Source: VRUE01 sp963703895
GTDB taxonomy: Bacteria > Actinomycetota > Thermoleophilia > Solirubrobacterales > 70-9
Direction of reading: 5' to 3'
DNA: 64,000 nt
Assembly: GCA_963703895.1 (NCBI GenBank)
Contig: CAVPFX010000002.1
Coordinates: 682,001-746,000 of the forward strand
The notes under the pieces: model-generated
What the model was told of the DNA's origin: nothing
What the model saw: the letters and a program-made list of their open reading frames with translations, nothing else
The model's database searches: none
Program-made: the position numbers and the translations under genes
Part shown: positions 16,288 through 24,940 of the stretch, one piece after another
Layout of the letters: the number at the start of each line of letters is the position of its first letter
How positions within the stretch are numbered: position 1 is the stretch's first letter

Positions 16288-17049
16288 GTGACCCGCAAAT
16301 ACGTCCAGCTCAACCAGCCCGAGGGGGTGCCGCCGCTGCCGCTGACCGGCGAGCGCACCCTTCCCGACGTGCCCGAGGAGAACTACTGGTACCAGCGCCA
16401 CCTCGTCGTCTATGAGTGGATTGCCGCCCGGGTCGGCGGCGTGCGCGTGGTCGACATGGCTTGCGGCGAGGGCTACGGCTCAAACGTGCTCGCCGCCTCG
16501 GCCGCCGACGTGGTTGGCGTCGACGCCAACCCGGAGGCTCACGAGCACGCTCGCCTGCGCTACGTCCGCCCCAACCTGCGCTTCGAGCGCGACCTGGTCG
16601 AAAGCTTCGCCGAGCCCTGCGACGCGGTTGTCTTCCTGCAGACGATCGAGCACGTCCAGGACGCTGGCGCGATCCTCCAGCACTTCCGCTCGATGCTCGC
16701 GCCCGGCGGCATCGCCTTCGTCTCGACCCCGAACCTGCTCACCCTGGCGCCGCCCGGGGCGGAGAAGTCCGACAACCCCTGGCACGTGCACGAGTACCGC
16801 GCCGCCGAGTTCCGCCAGCTCTGCGAGGAGAACTTCCCCCGGGTTGAGCTCCACGGGCTCTTCCACGCTCGCAAGCTCCGCGCCCACGAGATTGCGATCA
16901 AGCTTGGCTGGGACCGCGTGCACAAGGCCCTGCGCCTGACCAAACCCTTCTACGACCGCTTCACCCCGGCGATATCGAGCGCTGACTTCAAGCTCAAGGA
17001 GCAGGATCTCGATAGGGCACTGGACTTCGTCGCCGTCTGCCACGTCTAA
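16288..17049 (+). CDS. Class I SAM-dependent methyltransferase
   Basis: A 253-residue protein starting at GTG 16288; upstream reading in this frame is antisense to the neighbouring methyltransferase. Motif I VVDMACGEGYGSNVLA, DVVGVDANPEAHEHAR, FLQTIEHVQDAGAILQHF and LAPGGIAFVSTPN match Methyltransf_23/UbiG-like enzymes. NPWHVHEYRAAEFRQL is typical of methyltransferases in glycan and envelope gene clusters. It sits 4 bp before the GH57 gene, so it is probably in an operon with the branching enzyme and GT4, raising the possibility that it methylates a polysaccharide (inference). Confidence 0.85.
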   Translation: MTRKYVQLNQPEGVPPLPLTGERTLPDVPEENYWYQRHLVVYEWIAARVGGVRVVDMACGEGYGSNVLAASAADVVGVDANPEAHEHARLRYVRPNLRFERDLVESFAEPCDAVVFLQTIEHVQDAGAILQHFRSMLAPGGIAFVSTPNLLTLAPPGAEKSDNPWHVHEYRAAEFRQLCEENFPRVELHGLFHARKLRAHEIAIKLGWDRVHKALRLTKPFYDRFTPAISSADFKLKEQDLDRALDFVAVCHV

Positions 17050-17053
17050 GGCA

Positions 17054-18487
17054 ATGGCCTCGTCCGCGTGGACCAGCGGGGGTGAGGCCGGCGTCGGAGA
17101 CCTGGCAATCGTCCTCCACAGCCACATGCCCTACGTCGAGGGCTTTGGGACCTATCCGTTTGGCGAGGAGTGGTTGTTCGACGCTGTCGTTCGTTCCTAC
17201 CTGCCGGTGCTGGAGGTGGCCGAGCGGCTGACGATGACGATCACCCCCGTCCTCGCCGACCAGCTCGAGGACCCGGGGGTGAAGACTCGCCTGCGCCGCT
17301 TTCTCACCGATTGGCGGATCGCCGCCGCCGCGGCCGACATCGAGGAGGTCGACGCCGAGTGTCGCGAGGCCTGCGTCGCCGAGCACGAGCGCTACAGCCA
17401 CGCCCTGGAGCTGCTCGACGCGGATGGGGGGGATCCGCTGCGCCCCTTCCAGCGCGCGGTCAGCGAGGGCCGCATCGCCCTGGCGACCTCGGCGGCGACG
17501 CACGCCGTGCTGCCGCTGCTGGGGACCCGCGAGGCCCTGCGCCTGCAGCTCGACGCCGGTATCCGCTCGCACCGGCGCCGCTTCGGTTGGGAGGGCGGCT
17601 TCTGGCTGCCCGAGTGCGCCTACGCGCCGGGGCTCGAGTGGCGCCTGGCCGAACAGGGCGTGAACTGGTTCTGCGTCGACCAGAGTCGCCACCGGCCCTC
17701 GCTCGAGGCGCTGGCACCGGTCGCCACCGAGGCCGGCCCGGTCGCCCTGCCGATCGACTGGGAGGCGATCCAGTGGCTCTGGTCGCTACAGGGCTACCCG
17801 TCCGACCCGGCCCACGCCCAGTTTGCCGGGGAGTCGCTGCGCGGGGTGCGGATCTGGAAGGTCGGCGGCGGCGGCTACGACCCGGCGGCGGGGGTGGCGG
17901 CGGCTCGGCGCCAGGCCGGCGAGTTCCTCTCGGCGGCAGCCGCGCGGCTGCGCGAGTACAGCGCCGCCCACGGTCGCCGCGGCCTGCTCGTCTTCGCGAT
18001 CGACACCGAGCTGCTCGGCCACTGGTGGTCGGAGGGCGCGATCTGGCTGCGCGACGTCCTCGCCGGCGCGGACGCTGCCGGCGTGCGCCTGCTGACCGTG
18101 CCCGAGGCGCTCGCCGAGCACGAGCCGCTGGAGCGGCCCCTGCGCGCCTCGACCTGGGGCGAGGAGAAGGACCTGCGCACCTGGGACTCGCCGGCGGTGG
18201 CGGACCTCGCCTGGGGCGCGCGGCGGCTGGAGCTGCGCCTCCTGCGCGCCCTCTCGGGCGGGCTGCGCGGCGACGCGGCAAAGCGCGCCGCGCGCGAGCT
18301 GCTCGCCGTCCAGTCGAGCGACTGGGCCTTCCTCGACCAGCGGCGCCAGGCCGGCGACTACGCCTACCAACGGGCCATTTCCCACTCCGAAGCTGCCCTG
18401 GAGGCCATAGACTCTCCGGCCATCGCCGACCCGCGCACGCGCGCACTCGCCCCTGACCTGAGCCTTTCAGCGCTGCTACAGCCGTGA
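17054..18487 (+). CDS. GH57-family 1,4-alpha-glucan branching enzyme-like protein
   Basis: A 477-residue protein. GDLAIVLHSHMPYVEGFGTYPFGEEWL is the GH57 opening (HSHxPY); GGFWLPECAYAPGLE carries the catalytic nucleophile Glu and FAIDTELLGHWWSEG the acid/base Asp region. The C-terminal helical domain (WAFLDQRRQAGDYAYQRA) is that of actinobacterial GH57 branching enzymes. It would cut alpha-1,4 glucan and rejoin it as alpha-1,6 branches in the cytoplasm. It is followed at 68 bp by a GT4 transferase that could be the chain-elongating partner, giving a compact glycogen-like synthesis module. Confidence 0.87.
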   Translation: MASSAWTSGGEAGVGDLAIVLHSHMPYVEGFGTYPFGEEWLFDAVVRSYLPVLEVAERLTMTITPVLADQLEDPGVKTRLRRFLTDWRIAAAAADIEEVDAECREACVAEHERYSHALELLDADGGDPLRPFQRAVSEGRIALATSAATHAVLPLLGTREALRLQLDAGIRSHRRRFGWEGGFWLPECAYAPGLEWRLAEQGVNWFCVDQSRHRPSLEALAPVATEAGPVALPIDWEAIQWLWSLQGYPSDPAHAQFAGESLRGVRIWKVGGGGYDPAAGVAAARRQAGEFLSAAAARLREYSAAHGRRGLLVFAIDTELLGHWWSEGAIWLRDVLAGADAAGVRLLTVPEALAEHEPLERPLRASTWGEEKDLRTWDSPAVADLAWGARRLELRLLRALSGGLRGDAAKRAARELLAVQSSDWAFLDQRRQAGDYAYQRAISHSEAALEAIDSPAIADPRTRALAPDLSLSALLQP

Positions 18488-18554
18488 GCACACCGATCGA
18501 CACGGTGACTTCCGGGTGTTCGAATCCGTGGCGATCGGTGTGCGAACAATTCTG

Positions 18555-19751
18555 ATGACCCGAGTCCTCATCCTCTCCTGGGAGTACCCGCCGCTGATCG
18601 AGGGCGGCCTCGCCCGCCACGTGCGCAAGCTCTCCGAGGCACTGGTCGATCGCGAGGTCGAGGTCCACGTGCTCACCCGCGGCGGCGAGGAGTCGCCGGC
18701 CGAAGAGCGACGTGGGGGAGTGACGATCCACCGCATCCGCGAGCCCAAGCGCCCGACCGACCTCGGCGAGTTTGTCGCCTGGGTCGAGCGGATGAACTCC
18801 GACATGCTCGCCGCCGGGGTCGAGCTCGGCGACCGCTACAGCTTCGACCTCGTCCACGGCCACGACTGGCTCGTCGCCAACGCCTGCGACCACCTGGCCA
18901 AACGCTTCGACGCGCCGCTGGTGACGACGATCCACGCCACCGAGCACGGTCGCCACCAGGGCTGGGTCGACAAGCACCCACAGACTTACATCCACGGCGT
19001 CGAGCGCTGGATCACCAACCGCTCCGACCGCGTGATCGCCTGCTCCCATTACATGCGCGAGCAGATCGCCGACATCTTCGGCGTCGACGAGAAACGCGTC
19101 TCGGTGATCCCCAACGGGATCGACCCCGACGACCTGCAGCCGCAGGATCCCGCTGAGCTGACCCGCCTGCGCTCCGAGTTCGCCGCCCCCGAGGAGAAGC
19201 TGGTCCTGCTGATCGGCCGGCTCGTCTACGAGAAGGGCTTCCAGCTCGCGCTCGAGGCGATGCCGCGCCTGATCGAGGAGGTCCCCGGCACGCGCTTCCT
19301 GATCGCCGGCTCCGGCACCCACGAGGCCGAGCTGCACAAGCAGGCCGAGGAGCTGGGCCTGATGGAGCACGGCACCTTCCTCGGTTGGATCGGCGACGAC
19401 GTGCTGCACTCGCTCTACCGGATCGCCGACCTGACCGTGGTCCCCTCGATCTACGAGCCCTTCGGCCTGGTCGCGCTCGAGGCGATGGCCTCCGGTTGCC
19501 CCTGCATCGTCGCCGACACCGGTGGCCTGCGCGAGGTCGTCCCCCACGAGGAGGCCGGCCTGCGCTTCCGCGCCCACGACCCCGAAGCGCTGGCCGAGAT
19601 GGCGATCCGCGTCCTCTCCGACGACGAGCTTGGCCGCAGCCTCGTCGCCGAAGCCTACGAGCACCTGCGCCGCTTCGATTGGGGCGACGTCGCCGAGCAG
19701 ACCGCTGCCGTCTACGCCGATCTGGTCGGCGCCCAGCTGGGCCGGGCCTGA
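18555..19751 (+). CDS. GT4-family glycosyltransferase (glycogen synthase-like)
   Basis: ATG 18555 gives a natural N-terminus MTRVLILSWEYPPLIEGGLARHV; a start 39 bases earlier is possible but adds a non-conserved leader. Length is 398 residues. The GT-B fold is shown by the N-terminal GGLARHV glycine loop, VIPNGIDPDDLQP, LLIGRLVYEKGFQ and the donor-binding EPFGLVALEAMASGCPCIVADTGGLREV with the E-x7-E motif. The family uses nucleotide sugars with retention. Pairing with the GH57 enzyme supports alpha-glucan synthesis, as in GlgA/GlgM-type actinobacterial enzymes; sugar specificity is inferred. Confidence 0.88.
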   Translation: MTRVLILSWEYPPLIEGGLARHVRKLSEALVDREVEVHVLTRGGEESPAEERRGGVTIHRIREPKRPTDLGEFVAWVERMNSDMLAAGVELGDRYSFDLVHGHDWLVANACDHLAKRFDAPLVTTIHATEHGRHQGWVDKHPQTYIHGVERWITNRSDRVIACSHYMREQIADIFGVDEKRVSVIPNGIDPDDLQPQDPAELTRLRSEFAAPEEKLVLLIGRLVYEKGFQLALEAMPRLIEEVPGTRFLIAGSGTHEAELHKQAEELGLMEHGTFLGWIGDDVLHSLYRIADLTVVPSIYEPFGLVALEAMASGCPCIVADTGGLREVVPHEEAGLRFRAHDPEALAEMAIRVLSDDELGRSLVAEAYEHLRRFDWGDVAEQTAAVYADLVGAQLGRA

Positions 19752-19752
19752 G

Positions 19753-20049
19753 TCAGGCCTCGGTGGCCGGCTCGCCGGCAGCGGTATCGCCGGCGTTGAA
19801 CTGACCGATCCGGGTGCCGCCCGGGTCCCAGCCCATGCCCTCGAGCAGCTCGTCGGCGGAGACGCCGAGCGTGCCGCGCAGCTTGACCAGGGTGTCGATG
19901 CGGGCGACGCGCTGGCCGCGCTCCAGGTGGCTGATCTCGGTGCGGTGCAGCGAGGCGCGCACGCTCAGCTCTTCCTGCGATAGGTCGGCGCGCTTGCGGC
20001 AGCGCCTCAAGTTCTGCCCGAAGCGGGCGGCGATGTCCACCGGCGGCAT
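19753..20049 (-). CDS. XRE-family helix-turn-helix regulator
   Basis: A 98-residue protein; residues ~8-67 are an HTH_3 domain (FGQNLRRCRKRADLSQEELSVRASLHRTEISHLERGQR, split here for description: helices 2-3 are SQEELSVRASL and HRTEISHLERG). The tail is short and acidic. It is divergent from the Phd/VapC pair across 176 bp, which hold a small palindrome at 20153-20165. It could regulate the toxin-antitoxin genes or the nearby glucan genes; neither is shown. Confidence 0.85.
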   Translation of the reverse strand: MPPVDIAARFGQNLRRCRKRADLSQEELSVRASLHRTEISHLERGQRVARIDTLVKLRGTLGVSADELLEGMGWDPGGTRIGQFNAGDTAAGEPATEA

Positions 20050-20152
20050 TGTTCTCTCTGGAGGGGGATCGGTACACAGCCTCTGCGCAGACGCTGTAAC
20101 CGCCGTTGGCCACTCCAGCGGATTCGCTACGTGTGGAAACTTATCAGCTAAC

Positions 20153-20165
20153 AGACAATATGTCT
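20153..20165. promoter_or_regulatory. Palindrome AGACA-ATA-TGTCT upstream of toxin-antitoxin genes
   Basis: A perfect 13-bp inverted repeat lies about 60 bp before the antitoxin start, in the gap between the divergent XRE and phd genes. A wider TGGTACG...CGTACCA pair (20172-20178 and 20212-20218) lies between it and the start. Autoregulatory operators are usual for such loci; assignment is inferred. Confidence 0.35.
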
Positions 20166-20225
20166 CATTTCTGGTACGGTTGTTGCAGGTCGAGTCGAGC
20201 TTCGGCCTGTACGTACCATGACCAG

Positions 20226-20501
20226 ATGCGAGAGATCGGAGTGCGGGATTTGAAGGCGCAGCTGAGCAGTGTGCTTCGTGACGTCGAGGAGGGCGAGCGG
20301 GTAACGGTTACGTCGCGCGGCAGGCCCGTCGCGGAAATCGTGCCGGTAATGCTGGAGCGCAGCGAGGCGATGAAGAAGCTGATCGCCGAAGGCAAGGTGA
20401 CGCCGGCCACTGGCTCGATTCCGAAGAACCCACCGCCTCCGCGGAAAACCGGCCGCTCGGCGTCCGCCGTAATTCTCGCCGAACGCGACGAAGAGCGTTG
20501 A
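20226..20501 (+). CDS. Phd/YefM-type type II antitoxin
   Basis: A 91-residue protein from ATG 20226: MREIGVRDLKAQLSSVLRDV then GERVTVTSRGRPVAEIVPV is the Phd/YefM DNA-binding fold, and the C-terminal ~45 residues (Pro/Lys-rich, disordered) would wrap the toxin. The stop overlaps the toxin start by 4 bp (TTGA), the classical coupled antitoxin-toxin order. Expected to neutralise the PIN toxin and repress its own promoter. Confidence 0.9.
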   Translation: MREIGVRDLKAQLSSVLRDVEEGERVTVTSRGRPVAEIVPVMLERSEAMKKLIAEGKVTPATGSIPKNPPPPRKTGRSASAVILAERDEER

Positions 20502-20899
20502 GTCTCTATCTGGATGCCAGTGCGCTGGTCAAGCGCTATGTCGACGAGGAGGGCAGCGATGCGGTCCTCGAGGCGATGGGCGGCGAGAAGACCTGGTCGA
20601 TGTGTCGAATCGGCTTCGTGGAGACGGTGCGGGCCGTCGCTCGTGGCGGCGGGCCCGAGGACGTAGGGAGGGTGGAGCGCGACTGGATCGGCTGCGACGT
20701 CGTCGAGCTTGATCGGGGCCTGGCCGAACACGCCGCACAACTAGCGCCCTCGAGTGGACTTCGGGCCCTCGATGCGCTTCACCTTGCAGCGGCCCTCAGT
20801 TTGTCCACCGAGGGCTTGCTCTTCGCCACCTGGGACACCCGCCTGCACCGCGCCGCCCGAGCGCACGGTCTGCGGACTCTGCCCGCCACGCTTGACTGA
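20498..20899 (+). CDS. vapC: VapC-type PIN-domain ribonuclease toxin
   Basis: A 133-residue PIN protein starting at TTG 20498. It has the acidic metal-site residues in order: LYLDASALVKRY (Asp6), FVETVRA (Glu), LRALDALHLAAAL (Asp) and LFATWDTRLHRAA (Asp). VapC toxins cleave specific RNAs (often tRNAs or 23S rRNA) using Mg2+. Paired with a Phd-like rather than VapB-like antitoxin, a mix that is common in actinobacteria. All active-site residues are present, so it is probably functional. Confidence 0.9.
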   Translation: MSLYLDASALVKRYVDEEGSDAVLEAMGGEKTWSMCRIGFVETVRAVARGGGPEDVGRVERDWIGCDVVELDRGLAEHAAQLAPSSGLRALDALHLAAALSLSTEGLLFATWDTRLHRAARAHGLRTLPATLD

Positions 20900-20928
20900 A
20901 GCAGTGGCGGGCTCACCTTGCCGCCGAG

Positions 20929-21585
20929 CTAGCCCGGCGGCTGCAGCGTCGTCCAGGCCGAGGGGTCCGGCTCGACCGGATCTGGCCAGCGCAGTTGCTC
21001 GGGCGCCTCGCGCATGCGGATCACGCGGGCGGGGATGCCGGCGACGACCGCGTTGGCGGGGACGTCCTTGGTGACGACTGAGTTGGTGCCGACGATCGCG
21101 TTGTCGCCGACGCTGACGCCGCGCAGGACGCAGGCGCCGTAGCCGATCCAGACGTTGGAGCCGACGATGACGTCGCGCTTGTAGATGCCCTGCTGGCGGA
21201 TCGGCCGCTCGACTTCGACCACACCGTGATCGAAGTCGATGAACATTGCCCGGTCGGCGATCACGCACTGCTGGCCGATCTTCACGTGCTGGTAGGCCGA
21301 GATCGTGCACTCCTGACCGATCACGGTCTTGTCGCCGATCTCGACCCGGCCCTCGTGACAGCGGATCTTGGTGCTGTCTCCGATCCAGACGAAGCGACCG
21401 AAATCGACCCGTCCCCTGGCCGCGATCTCCAGTTCGAGCCCGCGGCCGAAGAAGACGAGCCCGTTGGTGCGCCAGCGCCGGCCGGCCGCGGTGAGGAAGC
21501 GCCGCCGCAGGTAGCGGACGAGCAGAAGCCCGTACCTGCGGTTCAGCATTCCGTTGCGAGCGAGAAAGCGGATCGTGGAAATCAC
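20929..21585 (-). CDS. Left-handed beta-helix (hexapeptide repeat) acyltransferase
   Basis: A 218-residue protein; residues ~50-195 show hexapeptide periodicity (VDFGRFVWIGDSTKI, VEIGDKTVIGQECTIS, VIVGSNVWIGYGACVLRGV, VSVGDNAIVGTNSVVTKDV) and end with PANAVVAGIPARVIR, the standard LbH signature. FIDFDHGV carries the likely catalytic His. Such trimeric enzymes acetylate sugars or other envelope precursors using acetyl-CoA. The N-terminal ~45 residues are Arg-rich. It is the only sugar-modifying gene in its immediate neighbourhood; substrate unknown. Confidence 0.87.
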   Translation of the reverse strand: MISTIRFLARNGMLNRRYGLLLVRYLRRRFLTAAGRRWRTNGLVFFGRGLELEIAARGRVDFGRFVWIGDSTKIRCHEGRVEIGDKTVIGQECTISAYQHVKIGQQCVIADRAMFIDFDHGVVEVERPIRQQGIYKRDVIVGSNVWIGYGACVLRGVSVGDNAIVGTNSVVTKDVPANAVVAGIPARVIRMREAPEQLRWPDPVEPDPSAWTTLQPPG

Positions 21586-21614
21586 GGCGGCGAGGACTCT
21601 AGACTCACCGGCCC

Positions 21615-22577
21615 ATGGCCGACGTCGCCAAGACAGCCCCGCTCGCCGAGCGCCTCGTCGCCGGCGACAAGCGCGCCCTGGCGCGGGCGATCACCCTGAT
21701 CGAGTCCGACGATCCGGCCGGCTGGGAGCTGGTGCGCGAGGTCTATCCGCGCACCGGCAAGGCGCGCATCGTCGGCTTCACCGGCCCGCCCGGCGTCGGC
21801 AAGAGCACCTTGATCGGGGCGCTGACGGCAGAGCTGCGCAAGGCCGAGCGCCAGGTCGCGGTGCTCTCGATCGACCCTTCCAGCCCCTTCACCCAGGGTG
21901 CCCTGCTCGGTGACCGCATCCGGCTCTCCGACCACTTCCTCGATCCCGGCGTCTTCATCCGCTCGATGGCCTCGCGCGGCGCCCTCGGCGGCCTCTCCGA
22001 GGCGGCGCTGCAGGTGGCGCTGGCGATGGACGCCGCCGGCAAGGACGACGTCCTGATCGAGACCGTCGGCGTCGGCCAGGCCGAGATCGACATCGTCGAC
22101 CATGCCGACACGATCGTGCTGGCGCTGATGCCGGGTTCGGGCGACTCGATCCAGGCGCTGAAGGCGGGTGTGATGGAGATTCCCGACGTGATCGTCGTCA
22201 ACAAGGCCGACCACCCGATGACCGACACGATGGTGCGCGAGGTCCGCGGCGTGTTGGCGCTCTCGCACGATCCCGAAGGCTGGAAGGTGCCGATCCTGCG
22301 CACCGAGGCGGCGCGGGGCGAGGGAGTGGCCGAGCTGGCGGAGGCGATCCAGGAGCACCGTGCCCACATCGAGGCCGAGGGGACGCTGGAGCAGCGCCGC
22401 GCGCGCAACCTGCGCAGCGAGGTGCTCGGCATTGCCACCTCGCGCATGCGGCGCCGCATGGAGACGACGGCGGCCGAAGATCCGCGGACGGCGGAGCTGC
22501 TCGAGCGGGTGGTGCGGCGCGAGCTTGACCCCGCTAGCGCTGCCTCGGAGCTGCTCGCGAGGCAGGCCGATGAGTGA
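21615..22577 (+). CDS. meaB: MeaB-type G3E GTPase, methylmalonyl-CoA mutase chaperone
   Basis: A 320-residue protein: FTGPPGVGKSTLIGAL (Walker A, ~residues 55-70), SIDPSSPFTQGALLGDRIRL, SMASRGALGGLS, DVLIETVGVGQAEIDI (Walker B) and VVNKADHPM (guanine specificity). MeaB gates cobalamin loading and repairs inactivated B12 on methylmalonyl-CoA mutase. Both mutase subunits are encoded about 13 kb downstream (34459 and 36886), so it is unlinked in operon terms but in the same neighbourhood. It overlaps the next ORF by 8 bp. Confidence 0.95.
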   Translation: MADVAKTAPLAERLVAGDKRALARAITLIESDDPAGWELVREVYPRTGKARIVGFTGPPGVGKSTLIGALTAELRKAERQVAVLSIDPSSPFTQGALLGDRIRLSDHFLDPGVFIRSMASRGALGGLSEAALQVALAMDAAGKDDVLIETVGVGQAEIDIVDHADTIVLALMPGSGDSIQALKAGVMEIPDVIVVNKADHPMTDTMVREVRGVLALSHDPEGWKVPILRTEAARGEGVAELAEAIQEHRAHIEAEGTLEQRRARNLRSEVLGIATSRMRRRMETTAAEDPRTAELLERVVRRELDPASAASELLARQADE

Positions 22578-22971
22578 GGCCGCGGCCCCGCTGCCTTCGT
22601 TGGACGAGGCGCGGACCTGGCTCGGTTTCCAGGTCGAGGACGAAGGGGGAACCGGCGTCGGCCGGGTCTCGGGACTCTTCGCCGATGCGACCGGCGGCAC
22701 ACCAACCTGGCTGATCGTCAAGCAGGGTCGCTTCGGCGCCACCCTCGTCGTTGTTCCGCTGCGCGACTGCGCCGCCGGCGCAGGGCGGGTCTGGGTCGCC
22801 CACGAACGGGCCAAGGTCCGCAGCTCTCCCGTCGTCGACCCGACCAGGCCGTTGCTGCGCGAGCACGAGCTGACGATCTGCGCCCACTACGGTGCCGGCG
22901 AGGGCGTCGGCCGCGCCGCCGAGGTAGCCGGGCGCGATCGGGGCGCCGTCACCTCACGGCCGGCTCCCTAG
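22570..22971 (+). CDS. PRC-barrel-like small protein
   Basis: A 133-residue protein from ATG 22570, overlapping the meaB stop. LDEARTWLGFQVEDEGGTGVGRVSGLFADATGGTPTWLIVK, described in parts: the segment from WLGFQV to VGRVSGLF is a PRC-barrel-like strand pair, followed by VVVPLRDCAAGAGRVWV. No catalytic residues are evident. PRC-barrel proteins bind RNA or other proteins; a function here is not assigned. Coupled to meaB by overlap, but no shared role is known to me. Confidence 0.65.
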   Translation: MSEAAAPLPSLDEARTWLGFQVEDEGGTGVGRVSGLFADATGGTPTWLIVKQGRFGATLVVVPLRDCAAGAGRVWVAHERAKVRSSPVVDPTRPLLREHELTICAHYGAGEGVGRAAEVAGRDRGAVTSRPAP

Positions 22972-23038
22972 GCGTTTCTCTCCTCGTCACATTCGCGGCC
23001 CAGCGTGCGCCGCTCGGACCTGGCCAAAGGAGCGAGCG

Positions 23039-23065
23039 ATGCGGCTGATCGTCACTTGCTCGTAA
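23039..23065 (+). promoter_or_regulatory. Possible Cys-containing leader ORF (MRLIVTCS) upstream of dipZ-like gene
   Basis: AAAGGAG at 23026-23032, spaced 6 bases, precedes ATG 23039 and an 8-codon ORF ending TAA at 23065, only 23 bases before the DipZ start. The ribosome-binding site is stronger than that of the gene itself. Short Cys-containing upstream ORFs that attenuate thiol or sulfur genes are known in mycobacteria; this one has a single Cys, so the analogy is tentative. Confidence 0.4.
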
Positions 23066-23088
23066 TCTCGGACTGGCAGGGTTAAGCC

Positions 23089-24882
23089 ATGGCACTGCTG
23101 ATGCTGTTCGGATTCGTTGCCGGGGCCGGCACCGCGCTCTCCCCCTGCGTGCTGCCGGTCCTGCCGATCGCGCTCTCGGCCGGCGCCACTGGCGGCCGGC
23201 GACGGCCGCTGGGAATCGTCGTCGGCCTGGCGCTCTCCTTCACCTTCGCCACGGTCGCGCTGGTTTACGTGATCTCGGCCCTCGGCCTCCCCGGCGACCT
23301 GCTGCGCAAGCTGGCGATCGGAGTCCTGCTCGCCTTCGGGGTGACGCTGATGATCCCGCCGCTGGCAGCCCGGGTGGAGGCGACGATGAGTCGCTTCGCC
23401 AGCAGGGCCGGGGTCGCCGGCGGTGGGGGAGACGGTTTCTGGTCGGGAACGGCGGTCGGCGCCAGCCTCGGCCTCGTCTACGCGCCCTGCGCCGGCCCGA
23501 TCCTGGCCGGGGTGATCACGGTCTCCGCCTCGCAGCCCTTCACCGCCGGCCGCCTCGCGGTCGCGCTCAGCTACGGCATCGGCTCGGCCGTTGTCCTCTA
23601 CTTCCTCATGCTCGGCGGCAGAAAGCTGACTGCCCCGCTGGCGCGGCGCGGTGCCGCCCTGCAGATCGCGATGGGCGCGATGATGGTTGTGGTCGCCCTG
23701 GCAATGGCTCGCGACTACGACGTCAAGTTCCAGAACCAGATCGCCAGCTCGCTGCCCAGCTTCCTGGTCAACCCGACCGAAGGGCTTGAGGACACCGCGT
23801 CCGCCAGGTCGGCCCTCAGCGATGTCCGCGGCGAATCGGCTCATGGAGTGGGGGCAAGGGCGACGAGCGCCTCGGAAGCCGTCAGGACCAGCGCCGAGAA
23901 GCGCAGTGGCACCGGGGGTTCGGGCGGGAGCATGACGGACTCCGGCTTGCCGGTACTGGGCACGGCTCCCGAATTCGTCGGCAACCAGCAGTGGTTCAAC
24001 ACGCCGGGCGGCAAGCCGCTCACGCTGCGCTCGCTGCGCGGCCGCGTCGTCCTCGTCGACTTCTGGACCTACAGCTGCATCAACTGCCTGCGCACCTTGC
24101 CCTACCTGACCGCCTGGGACAAGACCTACCGCAAGGACGGCCTGACAATCGTCGGCGTCCACTCGCCCGAGTTCCCCTTCGAGAAGGACCCTGGCAACGT
24201 CGAGGAAGCGATCGAGCGCAACGGCATCCACTATCCCGTCGCCCAGGACAACGACCTGGCGACCTGGAGCGCCTACGGCACCCAGTACTGGCCCTCCGAG
24301 TACTTCATCGACGCCCGGGGACGGGTTCGCTTCGCTCACTACGGCGAGGGCGAATACGGCGAGAAGGAGCAGATCATCCGCGAGCTGTTGGCCGAAGCCG
24401 GCCACTCCGTGGCCAAGCACGACTCCGGTGCGCACGGGATCGAAGCCGCGGCCGGGGTGACCACACCCGAGACCTACCTCGGCGCTGCCAGGGCCGAACG
24501 CTTTACCAACCCGATGCTTTCGCCCGGCACCCACGACTTCGCCAAGCCGGCCGAGCCCGGCCCGAACGAATTCGCCTACACGGGCCGCTGGCGGATCACG
24601 CTCGACTCGGCCACGGCGAAGGGCGGTTCGCTGCGACTCAACTTCGGCGCCCGCCGGGTCTATCTCGTGCTCGGCTCGCCCGGGCGAGCGCGCCAGGTAA
24701 AGGTGCTCCTCGACGGCAAGCCGATACCGAGCGCGCTTGCCGGCTCCGATGTTCGCGCAGGCGCGGTCAAGGTCGACTCGCAGCGTCTCTACGAGCTCGT
24801 CGACATGCCAAGCGTCGGAAACCACGTGCTGACGCTCGAGCCGGAAGCGGGGGTGACGGGCTATGCCTTCACCTTCGGTTAG
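23089..24882 (+). CDS. DipZ-like protein: CcdA/DsbD membrane domain, thioredoxin domain and C-terminal beta domain
   Basis: A 597-residue protein with three parts. Residues ~1-215 are a CcdA-type six-helix electron-transfer domain with Cys in SPCVLPVLPIAL and YAPCAGPILAG. A ~70-residue Ser/Ala-rich linker follows. Residues ~290-440 are a TlpA-like thioredoxin (WTYSCINCLRTLPY, CINC active site near 329; YWPSEYFIDARGRV). Residues ~455-597 are the beta-rich domain found at the C-terminus of mycobacterial DipZ (FAYTGRWRITLDSA). It should carry reducing power from the cytoplasm to extracytoplasmic thiols. A leader ORF and a two-component pair flank it. Confidence 0.9.
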   Translation: MALLMLFGFVAGAGTALSPCVLPVLPIALSAGATGGRRRPLGIVVGLALSFTFATVALVYVISALGLPGDLLRKLAIGVLLAFGVTLMIPPLAARVEATMSRFASRAGVAGGGGDGFWSGTAVGASLGLVYAPCAGPILAGVITVSASQPFTAGRLAVALSYGIGSAVVLYFLMLGGRKLTAPLARRGAALQIAMGAMMVVVALAMARDYDVKFQNQIASSLPSFLVNPTEGLEDTASARSALSDVRGESAHGVGARATSASEAVRTSAEKRSGTGGSGGSMTDSGLPVLGTAPEFVGNQQWFNTPGGKPLTLRSLRGRVVLVDFWTYSCINCLRTLPYLTAWDKTYRKDGLTIVGVHSPEFPFEKDPGNVEEAIERNGIHYPVAQDNDLATWSAYGTQYWPSEYFIDARGRVRFAHYGEGEYGEKEQIIRELLAEAGHSVAKHDSGAHGIEAAAGVTTPETYLGAARAERFTNPMLSPGTHDFAKPAEPGPNEFAYTGRWRITLDSATAKGGSLRLNFGARRVYLVLGSPGRARQVKVLLDGKPIPSALAGSDVRAGAVKVDSQRLYELVDMPSVGNHVLTLEPEAGVTGYAFTFG

Positions 24883-24940
24883 CCGCCCCCGGACGCGGGA
24901 GCGCGGGCGCGCGCCTGACCCAACCGAGAGAATCTCCTCC

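Noticed and set aside
17460..19664. Long minus-strand open frame opposite the GH57 and GT4 genes
   Set aside because: Same GC-driven shadow effect; the plus strand carries intact catalytic motifs throughout.
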